Origin: Ureaplasma sp. Hg1
GTDB taxonomy: Bacteria; Bacillota_I; Bacilli_A; Mycoplasmatales; Mycoplasmoidaceae
DNA: 64,000 nt
Direction of reading: 5' to 3'
NCBI GenBank assembly: GCA_021378535.1
Contig: JAACJV010000003.1
Span: forward strand, 1-64,000
Positions 10,602-21,605 of this stretch are shown in pieces. The notes below the pieces were generated by a model, which saw only the letters and a list, made by a program, of their open reading frames with translations, was not told where the DNA came from and ran no database searches. A program made the translations under genes and the position numbers. Positions within the stretch are counted from its first letter, which is position 1. Each line of letters opens with the position of its first letter.

Positions 10602-12746
10602 CTATTTCTTATTATTTTGTTCATCTTCAATAATAATATCTTTAGTTTCTTTATTATAATCAATTTTATATTTATGGTTACGTTTTAATTTATTTTCAAT
10701 AATTGCAGTTGCTAGTTTGTTTTCTAGGAACTTTTGGATATATCGTTTTAAAGGTCTAGCACCATATCGCACTTCAAACCCAGACTCTTTAATTTTAGCT
10801 TTTAATTCACTGCTAAATTGAACCGTAATGTCTTCATTAGCTAAACGTTTTGTTAAATCATCTAATAGTCGTGAGATGATTTGAAGAACAACACTATCTG
10901 TTAAAGTGTTGAATTGAACTATTTCATCAATCCGATTTAAAAATTCTGGTTTAAAATTAGTTTCAACTTCCTTCATTGCTAAATCATACTTTTTTTCTAG
11001 GAGCGATTCAGAACCAATATTACTAGTCATAATCACAATGGTATTTTTAAAATTAGCCAATCTACCTTGTGAATCCTTAAGCTGACCTTCATCTAAAACT
11101 TGTAAAAAGATATTTAAAACATCAGGATGAGCTTTCTCAATTTCATCAATTAAGATAACAGCATAAGGTTTACTTCTTACTCCTTCGGTTAGAGCGCCAG
11201 GTTGATCATAACCAACGTATCCCGGAGGAGCGCCAATTAATTTACTAACTGAATGCTTTTCCATATACTCACTCATATCAAGTCGTAATAACGCTTTTTC
11301 ATCATCAAATAAATTAATTGCCAAAGTTTTTGCAACTTCAGTTTTACCGACACCGGTTGAACCTAAAAATAAGAATGAACCAATTGGTCTACTTGGATCA
11401 TTAATTCCAGCACGTCCTCTTAAAACTGCTTTACTTACAACTTCAAGCGCTTCATCTTGACCTTTAACACGTTTCTTTAATTCTTGTTTCAAATTTAGTA
11501 ATTTACTTTTTTCTGTCTCAACAATTTTATTTAAAGGAATTCCAGTTGCTCGACTTATAACTTCACCAATTTCATTGGCTGTAACTGAATCTCGCACTAA
11601 TGTTTTATTATTTTTAAGTAAAGTATTTTCTAATCTTGAAAGTTCTTTTTCTAAAGCTGGAACTGTTACATATAATAGTTTTGATGCTTTTGCAAATTCA
11701 CCTTCAATTTGAAATTTTTCAACTTTGTTCTTAGAAGCTTCAATGCTCTCTTTTAATTTAATTAATTTATCATGTTCAGCCTTTTCAGATTTTCATGTTT
11801 TATTTAACCGGTCTTCTAAATTAACGGCTCGTTCTAATTTATTTTCAATCGCTTGCAAACGTTGCTTAGACTTTGAATCTGTCTCTTTATTTAAAGCAGC
11901 TTTTTCAGTTTCCAAATGAATGATTTGACGTTTAACTGTGTCTAGTTCAGTTGGCATTGAATGCATTTCAGTTTTTACTCTTGCAGCAGCTTCATCAATT
12001 AAATCAATTGCTTTATCAGGTAGAAAACGATCTGAAATATATCGATCAGACATTTCTACTGCAGCTACTAATGCTGAATCATGAATTTCTACACCATGAA
12101 ATAATTCTCATTTTTCTTTTAAACCCCGCATAATAGTTAAAGATTCTTGCTTGCTAGGTTCTCTAACAATAATTTTTGTCATTCTTCTTTCTAAAGCTGA
12201 ATCTTTTTCAATGTACTTACGATATTCACCTAACGTTGTAGCACCAATTAGTTTCACCTCACCACGCGCCATCATCGGTTTTAAAATATTAGCAGCATCC
12301 ATTGAACTATTGGGACCGCTTTTACCAGCACCAACTAATTGGTGGATTTCATCAATAAACAGAATCTTACGACCATCTGATTTTTTAACCTCTTTAATTA
12401 TCTCTTGCAAACGTTGTTCAAATTGACCTTGAAAACTCGCTCCAGATAAAATTGATGACATTGATAATTCATAAATTTCCTTATCTAATAAATTATCAGG
12501 CACATCTTTAGAAACGATTCGTTGTGCTAATCCTTCAACAATGGCGGTTTTACCAACACCGGGTTCGCCAATTAAAACTGGGTTATTTTTAGTTCGTCTA
12601 CTAATGATTTCAATAATCCTTCTAACTTCTTCTTCTCTCCCAATTACAGGATCAATTTTGCCCTTTTCAACTTCTTCATTTAAATTTCGTCCAAATTTTG
12701 TTAGCGGGTTTGGTGCGCCAGGACCTGAGTTTTGTGTGAATTCCAT
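10602..12746 (-). CDS. clpB: ClpB disaggregase chaperone
   Basis: AAA+ Hsp100 chaperone that rescues aggregated proteins. Two nucleotide-binding domains are present: Walker A GEPGVGKT (residues 60-67) and GSTGVGKT (about 462-469), with a coiled-coil middle region between them (about 330-440). The substrate-binding N domain is absent, as in other mycoplasma ClpB proteins. I start at 12746 because GGAGGA sits 6-7 bases before that ATG; the in-frame ATG at 12761 would overlap this ribosome site. The resulting 714 aa is, as I recall, the M. genitalium ClpB length. A CIRCE operator and TATAAT box lie just upstream, so HrcA heat-shock control is expected. Confidence 0.95.
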
Positions 12747-12785
12747 TTGTTGTTCCTCCATAATGTTAATTAATTAAGTATAGTA

Positions 12786-12791
12786 ATTATA
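12786..12791 (-). promoter_or_regulatory. -10 box of clpB
   Basis: On the minus strand TATAAT (within TGTTATAATTAC) lies immediately downstream of the CIRCE palindrome and about 40 bases before the clpB start. Confidence 0.6.
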
Positions 12792-12800
12792 ACATATTAA

Positions 12801-12827
12801 TTAGCACTTGGTATATTAAAGTGCTAA
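12801..12827. promoter_or_regulatory. CIRCE operator (HrcA site) of clpB
   Basis: TTAGCACTT, nine bases, AAGTGCTAA: a perfect 9-9-9 inverted repeat one base off the canonical CIRCE (TTAGCACTC-N9-GAGTGCTAA). It overlaps the -35 region of the clpB promoter. HrcA binding here would repress clpB until heat shock. The hrcA gene is not in the window. Confidence 0.92.
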
Positions 12828-12912
12828 TTAATTATTTAATAGTTTTCCCTTGAATATTATTATCAATATTATTCTAATAATTATATTTTGCTATCTAATA
12901 ATTTATAGTTAA

Positions 12913-12956
12913 AAACATCACTTTTTATAGAACTAAATCGATAAAAAGTGATGTTT
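12913..12956 (-). terminator. Strong hairpin in the clpB/lipoprotein divergent region
   Basis: AAACATCACTTTTTAT and its perfect complement (16-bp arms, 12-base loop). Read leftward it is followed by TTTTT, so it looks like an intrinsic terminator on the minus strand, yet no minus-strand gene is seen to its right before 13179. The rest of the 12762-13178 gap (beyond promoter, CIRCE and this hairpin) shows nothing else I can identify. Confidence 0.55.
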
Positions 12957-13178
12957 ATTTTGCCACAGTGGAAGTAATTAAACCTCCTGCTATTAACATC
13001 AATAATTAATATTTTAAAATAATTATTTATTTGTATGTATAATAACTTTATAATTTTAGTTTACTAATTTATTGATGAGAACTTATTTAAATTGATAAAC
13101 ATTTAAAATTTACAAAAGAAATAAAGTGGAATCACAAATATATGTGAAGATAAAATCAAATTTACAAGGAGAAATAAT

Positions 13179-14492
13179 TTGAACAAAATAAATAAAAAAT
13201 TAATAATAAAATTATTAATGATAACTGCAGCATTAAGTATCGTTACAATTCCAACGGTCGCTGTTTTAACATCATGTAGTAGCAGTACTACTGATGATAA
13301 GGATAATAAACCAAAACCTGCACCGGTTATATATAAAATTGATAGCAGTAGTTTAACAGTTGATGAAACTAAGCAAACAATAACTATTAATAAAGAATTA
13401 AAAGCTAATGATACTGATGTAACATACACCGAAATCGATATTGATTTAACTAAAGTAAAAGTTGCTGATTCAAGCCAAGCGTACGAAGTAATTATTCCAA
13501 ACGAATTTTCTAACAAGAAAAATATAACAGCGATTAAAATATTTGGTAGCGAAAGCTTCGACTCTTGAATTAATAAGGATTCTTGATCTCTTTTAATAGC
13601 TTTTGATAATTTAGATACTTTTGGACTTGATCACATTAATCTAACACAAACCAAAGATGACCCTAGCGTCGAAGCTATCGTTAAAGGCGATTTTGAGCAA
13701 TTAGTTAAAAACGATAAATTAACGTCTTTATCATTAATAAATATGAAAAACATATCTTATGGAGTGAATAAAATTAGTGCACTTGATAAATTAGAGGAAT
13801 TAAATTTAACTAATGATGAGCTAAATTCAACCCCTACTTTCGTTAGTGATTTAACTAATCTAACGTCTCTAGATATATCTTTTAATAGAATATCAAATAT
13901 ACCACCTAAAATAGGAAATTTAACTCACTTAAAAGAGTTATATTTATATGGAACTAATTTATCGGAATTAACTCCTTCATTTAGTAAATTAATTAATTTA
14001 GAAATACTAGATTTAGCTGGAAATAATTTTGACAAGGTTGCGCCGGCAGAAGTTTTTGAGTTAACTAATTTAAAAACTTTATCGTTCGGAGGAGATTCTT
14101 ATATTACAGATTTAACTGACAAAATTGGTAATTTAGTTAATTTAACGACTTTGACGCTATATCAGATGGACGGATTAACAGTTCTTCCCACGACTATAAA
14201 GAATTTAACCAATTTAAAAACATTGACGTTGAATGATTGTCATAACCTTTCATATATTCCAGATGAGATTGGAAATTTATCTAATTTAGAAAACTTAGAT
14301 TTAACTGAATGTTCTGCATTAAAATTTATTCCAAGTACAATTAAAAAATTGCCATTAAAATTTTTATCAATCCCGGGAAGTGTTAAATTTAAAAATAAAA
14401 ACGAACCACAAGAAGATGCTAAAGATCTCCCAAAAGACATTGATGCCGCAAAAGAAATTTGAAAAGATTTAGAAAATTATATTAACAATTAA
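13179..14492 (+). CDS. Leucine-rich-repeat lipoprotein
   Basis: 437-aa surface lipoprotein. The signal peptide ends in a lipobox AVLTSC (Cys33), followed by an S/T/D-rich linker. Residues about 185-410 hold eight or so leucine-rich repeats of 23 aa, with pattern L-x-x-L-x-x-L-x-L-x-x-N/C-x-L-x-x-I-P, e.g. LTSLDISFNRISNIP and LKELYLYGTNLSELT. Such repeats form a curved binding surface; in mycoplasmas LRR lipoproteins are candidate adhesins. The start is TTG at 13179, supported by AAGGAG eight bases upstream; no ATG fits. Two TGA codons are Trp. It stands alone next to an IS30 remnant. Confidence 0.85.
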
Positions 14493-14549
14493 AGTTTATA
14501 ACCGTGATAGTAAAGTTATTAAGATTATACTTGCGAACCACAACATTAG

Positions 14550-14640
14550 TATTAGTAAGATTTAAAGTCTTTTAAATAAAACACAGGTGTCTTAGAACAG
14601 GTTTGAACGAACGTTATCTATTGTACTGATAGGAGACCGA
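14550..14640. repeat. Dispersed imperfect repeat, copy A
   Basis: Shares blocks in the same order with 17335-17440: TTAGTATT, AAGA-TTAA-GTCTTTTAAATAAA and TTATCTATTG followed by ATAGGAG. Both copies lie just past the end of a plus-strand gene (the LRR lipoprotein and the DUF4143 ATPase). No open frame is kept in either. They may be remains of one mobile element or of duplicated 3' flanks. Confidence 0.5.
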
Positions 14641-14727
14641 TAAAATATCTACTGTTCCGCAAAAGCATCGCTTATTAAAAATGACCTAAATTCACAAAAC
14701 AAGTGCGATAATTGGATTATACCAAGA

Positions 14728-15530
14728 TGCCATGTAAAATTCTTAGGATAAATTAAATCCTAGTAATTTACGTGGCATTTTATTTATTTCATTTGTTATT
14801 TCTTTGAACAAAGCATTCCATACGTCATTGGAGCTACGTTGAGAATAATGATAAGGTTGTCAGTAATAGTACTTAATACTAAGCTCCTTACATAACAAAT
14901 ATAGTGAGCAAAATTCTAGCCATTATCAGTTGCTATTGAATTCACTTTTAAACCATTAGTTTCAATGATATCTCTTATAGCTTCATTGATAGTTGGTGTC
15001 TCCTTATCTAATACAACCCACGTAAACGTAAACATTGTCTTCAAATAACTATTGTAATCACATTCTTTTTTGATCCTCTACAAGAGTTTATTAAATCGAT
15101 TTCAAAATCATTATTGTTTTTACGTTCGTTAATTAAATTGTTCCTAAGCGCAATCGGTATTCCTTCCTATCTAAATGATGAAGTAGCTACTCTTTTGCCC
15201 GAACCTTTATATTTTTTACGGCGTAAGTCTGTATCCTTAATAGTTATTTTATCACTATGGATTCAGTTATATATAGTTTGATATGATGGCATTTTAATGT
15301 TCCTATCAATTTTAGCGATGTTTCCCACGCAGGGATAAACCCCATTATATTTGCAATCAAAGTTTGCTTTAAAGATATCAATAAATTGTTTATGGTCATT
15401 CGATTTATCACAAATTTATTTAATCTTTTTTCATGTAAAACTAATGAGTTCAACGGTCGTTGCATTTTTTGTTAAACGAATTTTGTTCTAGCTCATGACA
15501 TATTATCAAGGGATGAAGACTGCAAGTTTT
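14728..15530 (-). pseudogene. Degenerate IS30-family transposase (whole element remnant)
   Basis: Broken minus-strand frames follow the IS30 transposase order: CKYNGVYPCVGNIAKID, then MPSYQTIYNWIHSD and DLRRKKYKGSGKR (family: 'PSTSTIYRWI...DLRRKG'), then NERKNNNDFEIDLI ('WEIDLV'), SIATDNG (second catalytic Asp), YYYWQPYHYSQRSSNDVWN ('YFCDPYSSWQRGSNEN') and MPRKLLGF. At least three frameshifts and several stops separate the pieces, so it is dead. At its C-terminal end (14728-14780) an imperfect 21-bp inverted repeat around ATCC/GGAT could come from a second, opposed copy. Confidence 0.8.
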
Positions 15531-15645
15531 CGCTATTTTTCTTGCTGATCATTTATGGTATATGTAAAACATAAATATTAAATAACAATCTTTTACTTTG
15601 GCAAACTTATTAAAAAAGTAATGTTTTTATACATAAACTTGTAAT

Positions 15646-15800
15646 ACTTTATCTATGATATTTTGTGATATTCCCTCACTTTATCTATGATATTTTGTGA
15701 TATTTCCACACTTTATCTATGATATTTTGTGATATTCCCACACTTTATCTATGATATTTTGTGATATTTCCACACTTTATCTATGATATTTTGTGATATT
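15646..15800 (+). repeat. Tandem repeat array, 32-bp unit, 4.8 copies
   Basis: Units start at 15646, 15678, 15710, 15742 and 15774. Each has an identical 27-bp core (ACTTTATCTATGAT... ending GTGATATT) plus five variable C/T-rich bases; the last unit lacks these. Inside the core TGATATT occurs twice, separated by TTG. The array ends about 25 bp before a TATATAAT -10 box (near 15825) of the ATPase gene that starts at 15863. It may bind a regulator or vary in copy number. Confidence 0.9.
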
Positions 15801-15862
15801 TTAGTTAAATTTAATAGTATTATTATATAATAAAAACAATAAGTTAGGATAAGGAAATTTAT

Positions 15863-17212
15863 ATGCAACGTAAAATTTATGATGAACTTTTATTGTGGAA
15901 AAGTAATGAATATAGAAAACCTCTATTGTTAGAAGGCGCAAGACAAATAGGTAAAACAACTATTATTAAAAAATTCATTAAAAATGAATTTGATAATTTT
16001 ATATTTATAGATCTAGAGAACGATTTAGAATTAACTAAATTACTTAACTCTAGAAGACTCAACGCAAAAGAATTATTAGCAACATTTGAACTTCATTTTA
16101 ATAAAATAATTAATAAAGATACAATTTTATTCCTTGATGAAGTTCAAAATGTACCTTATTGTATTACTTTATTAAAATACTTAAATGAAGAAATTGATAG
16201 CCTAAAAATAATAGCCTCTGGAAGTTTAATTAGTCTTAAACTTAATAACTCAAAAATATCATATCCTGTTGGTAAGATTGATCATCTATATATGTACCCG
16301 ATGGACTTTGAAGAATTTTTGATTAACTCTGACAATCATATGCTATTAAAACTAATTAAGGGCAACTTAATTAGTTTGAATCCTATAAATGAACTGGGAC
16401 ACCAAAAACTTATGTCCTTATATTATGATTACTTAATTGTTGGAGGGATGCCCGAAGCTGTTCACCGTTATATTAGAAAGGGATTAAACGAAGCAACAAA
16501 AATAAGACGAAATATATTACAAGATTATCGAGAAGATATTAGTAAGTATTTTGATGATAAAAATGTAGCTAAAGTTTTAAAAATTTATGATAGTATTATT
16601 CATCAATTGCTAAAAAATAATACCAAATTCCAAGTATCTAAAATTAATTATGAGGGACAGCCTTCAATAAGATATAGAGAATACGAACCTATGATAATAA
16701 ATTTAGTATTATCTAGAATTATAAATAAACTTCAATATATTGATAAAATATTTAATCCTTTAATAATAAATACGATTGATAATTCATTTAAATTATTCTT
16801 AAATGATGTTGGTTTTTTTAGTGAAACAGTTTCATTGAATAGAATCCAAATAGATAATAATGATGAAATTTGAACTAACGTTAAGGGTGGTCTAACTGAA
16901 AATTTTGTGTACAACGAGTTATTTAAAATAAGAGATGTATATTGTTATAAATACGTTAAAAAAAGTCATCAAAAAGAAATTGACTTTATTATGCAAGGCA
17001 ATAATTTTAATCAAATAATTATTGAATGTAAATCATCATTTAATAAAAGAGCGGTTAGTTTTGATAATTTTATTAAAACAACAGATAAAATCATCGCAAT
17101 TAAAACTAGTCCAACAAATTTCTACTTTGATAAAATTACTAACATAAAACATATCCCTTTGTATGCAATTGGTATTTATATTAATTTTCTTTATCAAAAC
17201 AAAATTGCCTAA
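15863..17212 (+). CDS. AAA ATPase with DUF4143-type C-terminal domain
   Basis: 449-aa protein of the AAA_14/DUF4143 family. The ATPase part has Walker A GARQIGKTT (residues about 25-33), Walker B ILFLDEVQNV and a sensor-like IIASGSLI. The C-terminal third carries KEIDFIM...IIIECK, the D-(E)xK pattern of a restriction-endonuclease-like fold that DUF4143 proteins usually contain. Function of the family is unproven; members are common in variable genome islands and have been suggested to act as toxins, defence or surface-associated ATPases. One TGA (residue 337) is Trp. The gene stands alone behind a tandem-repeat promoter, close to a dead IS30 copy and between copies A and B of a dispersed repeat. 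Confidence 0.88.
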
Positions 17213-17334
17213 ATCATTTAATATGGTAAGCAATTTTAAAACTTGATAAATAGATATACTAACATTCGAATATATATTTGAATTAATTGCATTAAATAGC
17301 AAAAAGAATTTACCCTTGTGAACTATATAATCGT

Positions 17335-17440
17335 CAGTATTGATAAGACTTAAGGTCTTTTAAATAAAGCCTTACATAAAGACAACTAACATAGAACTAA
17401 CTTAAGCTATCTTATCTATTGCATCAATAGGAGCTTTGTT
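17335..17440. repeat. Dispersed imperfect repeat, copy B
   Basis: Partner of the copy at 14550-14640, with the same ordered blocks (AAGACTTAAGGTCTTTTAAA, TTATCTATTG, ATAGGAG) in diverged form. It occupies much of the 404-bp gap after the ATPase gene; the remaining gap holds only a terminator at 17515. Confidence 0.5.
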
Positions 17441-17514
17441 AACATTAATATTACTGATTAAACTGGAATAAAGTTTATCATCATCAGAATCTAGATAAAA
17501 CTATCTACAGTGCT

Positions 17515-17552
17515 ATCCAATAACTACTCAGAAGTAGTTATTGGATATTTTT
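17515..17552 (+). terminator. Intrinsic terminator downstream of the ATPase locus
   Basis: ATCCAATAACTACT / AGTAGTTATTGGAT is a perfect 14-bp stem with a 4-base loop followed by ATTTTT. It faces the plus strand and may also work for the leftward ABC operon read-through. Confidence 0.8.
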
Positions 17553-17616
17553 GACATACTACATATGGTAATAATTAATCATGCGTTTAAAACATTATTT
17601 TATTTTTCATTCTAAT

Positions 17617-19203
17617 TTAAGATATTGTATAAATTTTATCAAATAATGGTTTTATAGTATTTGATAAATGATGGGAGATAGCAATTACAGTGAAATCTTT
17701 ATTATTTAATAAATTCAATTCAATCTTTTCACCCGTTTGTTTATCAATTGCTGAAGTAGCTTCATCTAATAAGAAAATTTTCTTATCATGATATAAACCG
17801 CGAGCGATAACAAGCCTTTGTTTTTGTCCACCTGATAAATTGATACCATTATTAACAATCGCGATATTATAATTATTATCATTTATAAAATCTTCAAGAC
17901 CACTAAGTTTAATTACCTTTTGAAATTTCACTAGATCAAATGGTTGATCTAGAATAATGTTATCTTTAATGGTTGTGTTAAATAAAAAATTATCTTGTGA
18001 AATATAACAAATTTGTTTGTTAAGGGCATGCGTATAAGCTTTATTTAAAATCTTGTTATCCCATATAACATCACCGTTATAGTTGTCATAAAAAAGAGTA
18101 ATGATTTTAAATAACGTTGTTTTGCCAGCCCCGCTGGCACCGATGATAGCATAGTTCTTATTTTTTTCAAATTGCATGTTAGTGTTTTCTACAATGGTTT
18201 TACCATTAAGTTCTAATGAAATATTCTTTAGAACTATATCATGTTCTAGTAAACTTAAGGGTTCTTGAATGTTTCATACTTCACTAGATTTAGGATTAAA
18301 TTTTTCAAGCAATGGTTTGATGCCAGTTAACGCTACAATTGCATCAATGATTTTATGTGAACTACTATAGAAATTTGCAATCAATAAAGATAGCCCAAGT
18401 ATTCACCCAATTTCAAAATCATTCCGTGTTGCTAAAATTACAATTAATATAAGGCATATAATCATACTTATCGAGGTTAATAATTTTAAAAGAAAACTAT
18501 TGAAATTTTGAAATGTTTCCTTTTTATATTTAATTTCCTCTAAATCATCGCTTGTTGATATTGCTTCTTGTTTTGTAAATTTAAATAGATTGTAATTATA
18601 AATTACATCAAAACAAGACAACATATTTTTAGTTTTGGATGTAAATGTCTCTAACCCATCGATTACTTTTGTATTATTACGATTAAGTTTTTTAGCAAAA
18701 ATCCTAGGTATCATAAAAGTTAAGGTTGAGATTGTTATCATAATAACAAGAATAAATCAGTTTACCAAACCAATCATTACAATACTAAATATTATGAATG
18801 AAAATAATTCAATAATAGCAAACATTGGTTTTAAAACTGATTCACTTACCAATTGAACATCATTAATAAAGTTAGATACATAACCACCAATTTCTTTTTC
18901 ATGGAAAGTTTTATAATCTAAATTAAGGACATTAGTCATTTGAACATCCCTTAAATAATTATTCATTTGATATTCAATTTTATAAATTAAGGAATGTTTT
19001 ATAAAAACGATAAATACTACTAATAACCACATTACTATATCAGAACTAAAAATAATTCAGAATATCTTCATGTTATGGGCGGTTGCATAATTGATACTTT
19101 CAGCAATTAAAGACTCACCACCGACTGTTAAAAGTGCTTGAAGGATACATAAAATTATAATGATTAAAAATAATATTCTATGTTTGTTAATAAAATTTTT
19201 CAT
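17617..19203 (-). CDS. ABC exporter half-transporter (second of a pair)
   Basis: 528-aa fused transporter: about six membrane helices (residues 10-310) followed by an ATP-binding cassette. The cassette has Walker A GASGAGKTT, signature LSGGQKQRL, Walker B with catalytic Glu (FLLDEATSAID) and the SHH switch. This is the lipid/peptide/drug exporter type (ABCB-like). Start at 19203 follows GGAG and overlaps closely with the end of the upstream paralogue (TAATATG). Four TGA codons are Trp. Likely pairs with the neighbour as a heterodimer, though both cassettes look catalytically complete. Substrate unknown; no peptide precursor or peptidase domain is seen. Confidence 0.9.
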
Positions 19204-19204
19204 A

Positions 19205-20836
19205 TTAATTCTCCATCTCATTTGAAGACTTAGGATCATTATTATCAATTCTTGGAATATGATAAATTTTATTAAACAACGGTTCAATGGTTGGTGATAA
19301 ATGATGTGAAATAATAATAACAGTAAACTCGCTATTATTTAATAGATTCAATTCGATCTTTTCACTAGTTTGTTTATCTAATGCAGATGTCGCTTCGTCG
19401 AATAGGAAAATTTTCTTATCATGATATAGTGCTCGAGCTATTATAATACGTTGCTTTTGACCACCCGATAAATTAGGGTCATTATCACTGATGGCCATAT
19501 CGTAGTGATTTTCATCAATGAATTCTTCTAGACCACTTAATTTAATTATCCTTTGCATTTTTACTAAGTCAAATTTTTGATCTAAAATTATATTATCTTT
19601 AACTGTGCTATTGAATAATAAATTATCCTGTGAGATATAGCAGACTTGATCGTGTAAAGCACGAATGTATTGCTTACTTAATGTTTTATCATCCCATTTG
19701 ATATCGCCTGAATAATCATTATAGAAAAGGGTTAGGACTTTAAATAATGTTGTTTTACCGGCTCCGCTCATTCCTACAACAGCGTACTTATTATTTTTTT
19801 CAAATTCCATATTAATATCTTTAAGGATTAGTTGATTGTTTAGTTTTAGTGATATGTTGTTTAGTGCAATTTTGTTATTTAATTGTGGTAAGACTTCTTG
19901 TTGATCTCAAAGCGGAACGACATCAATTTCAAATTTTTCAAAAAGCGGCTTGGCTCCTCTTAATTTTAAGATATCATTAATAGCCATATTAGATGAATTA
20001 AAAAATGTTGCGATCATCGTTGCTAATCCTAATATTCAACCTATTTTAATATCGCCATTGATAAATAATAGAAAGGTTATTAAAATAGTAATTATTTGAC
20101 TTAGAATACTAATAAAATTAATATTCAATTCAGCAAAGTTAGTATATTTGTGTGAATGATATTTCACATCTTCTAATTCCTTACTAATAGTATTTGATTT
20201 AATTTGGGTTGATTTGAAAAGGTGATAGTCATAAATAACGCCAAAACCTGAGATTAGATTCTTAATTTTAGAGGTATATGTTTCTAGGGCGTTGATAACC
20301 TTAAGATTATAATTTTTAGTTTTTTTAGTAAATAGTTTTGGTACAAAAAAACTAAAGAGAAATAGTATGACCATTGGAACAAAAATAATTCAGTTAATCA
20401 TAGCCACTGTGATGGAAGTAATAATAATCATAAAGATATATGAAATTGCTCCAAAAAAGGGACTAATTATTTTATCTTCTACTAAATAAATATCATTAGT
20501 AAAATTTGATAAATAATGACCTATTTTTTTATCATAGAAACGAGCTTGTTCTAAACCTAGAATATTAGATATTTGAACGTATCTTAAGCAATTATTTATT
20601 TTTCGTTTTAATTTAAAAGTAAGATTATTTTTGATTCATCAAGAGATAACCATTATAAATGTTAGACCAATATAAATTCCTAATGCAATTCTAAATGGAT
20701 TTGTTTTTCCATCAACAGCAAAATTAATAAATTCAGATAAAAAAATTGAAGAGAGCACAAGAGAGGTATCTTGAATTAATGATAGAAGAATAATTAGTGA
20801 ACCTAACAATCAATGTTTTTTAATAATTTCCTTCAT
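19205..20836 (-). CDS. ABC exporter half-transporter (first of a pair)
   Basis: 543-aa paralogue of the following gene, with the same order: six membrane helices then a cassette with GMSGAGKTT, LSGGQKQRI, FLFDEATSALD and SHH. The two cassettes are similar along their whole length (for instance KDNIILDQ and IKLSGLE are shared), so the pair arose by duplication. Start at 20836 has AAAGGG about 8 bases ahead. A polar tail of about 14 residues after the cassette is not in the paralogue. A TATAAT box near 20915-20920 (minus) is a likely promoter. Confidence 0.9.
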
Positions 20837-21605
20837 CTTAAAACCCTTTCAGTGTTGATAACATATTAAACAGAGTTGTTAATAATTTGATTAAATAAAT
20901 TTTTTCAAATTATAGATAAGGTTATTCCTATTTATACTTATGCTTAATTATATCTTATATTTAAAAGCTAATTAAATGACATGACTATATTTAGAATTAA
21001 TTTATTAAAATATTTGATAAACCAATTAATGACTTAAAATTATAACATCAAAAGTCTAATTAATCACCAACAGTTTAAAATATTATTTTTTTAATAAAAT
21101 AGTTCATTTTTAGTGAAATAGGTTTATTAAACATAATGATAATAATGAAGACAATATTCACAATAGTTTGATAATTTTTTACCCAATAATGAATAATTTT
21201 GAATTAAATATCATTTTGTTATAGTACTTCGTTGGAATTTTTGATGCAATATTAGCTTAGTTAGGCAAGGATAAATTATTTTAAATTTTAAATATTAGAA
21301 TATGAAAGTAGTTACAATAATTTCAGATTCGCATGCGAAGATTATAATTTATAATAAGTAGTATTTCTACTAATTATTATAATTTTTTATATGCATTTTT
21401 ATAATTATTTGTCAAATTAATAATAAGAAATAAAAAAATATTTGAAATTTTTGTTGATTTTCTTGCATTTTTATGTGTAAAATCTATATTGTAGTTAAGA
21501 AATGCTAATTAAATACGTAATTATTGAATCATATATAGATTTCTCATAATTATATTAGTGTTTTATGAACTTACATAAAAGGGTATATAAAAATCGGGGG
21601 AAAGA
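20837..21605. other. 769-bp gene-free region between divergent genes
   Basis: No conserved frame on either strand. It holds the promoter side of the ABC pair on the left, a 12-bp perfect palindrome TTCGCATGCGAA at 21328-21339, and directly after it an imperfect hairpin (about 21341-21398, arms around AAGTAG / CTACTAAT with a T-run). The right end must contain the promoter for the large surface-protein operon; GGGGGAAAG stands before the ATG at 21606. Composition is very AT-rich. Confidence 0.6.

Noticed and set aside
13103..13516. 137-aa minus-strand membrane-like protein
   Set aside because: Antisense of the LRR lipoprotein N-terminal part; hydrophobicity comes from reverse reading of Asp/Asn/Lys-rich codons.
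15646..15800. CRISPR array
   Set aside because: Spacers are only five bases and nearly identical, the unit is a plain 32-bp tandem repeat, and no cas gene is present.
17036..17302. 88-aa minus-strand protein
   Set aside because: Overlaps the conserved nuclease-like end of the ATPase; no ribosome site or family signal.
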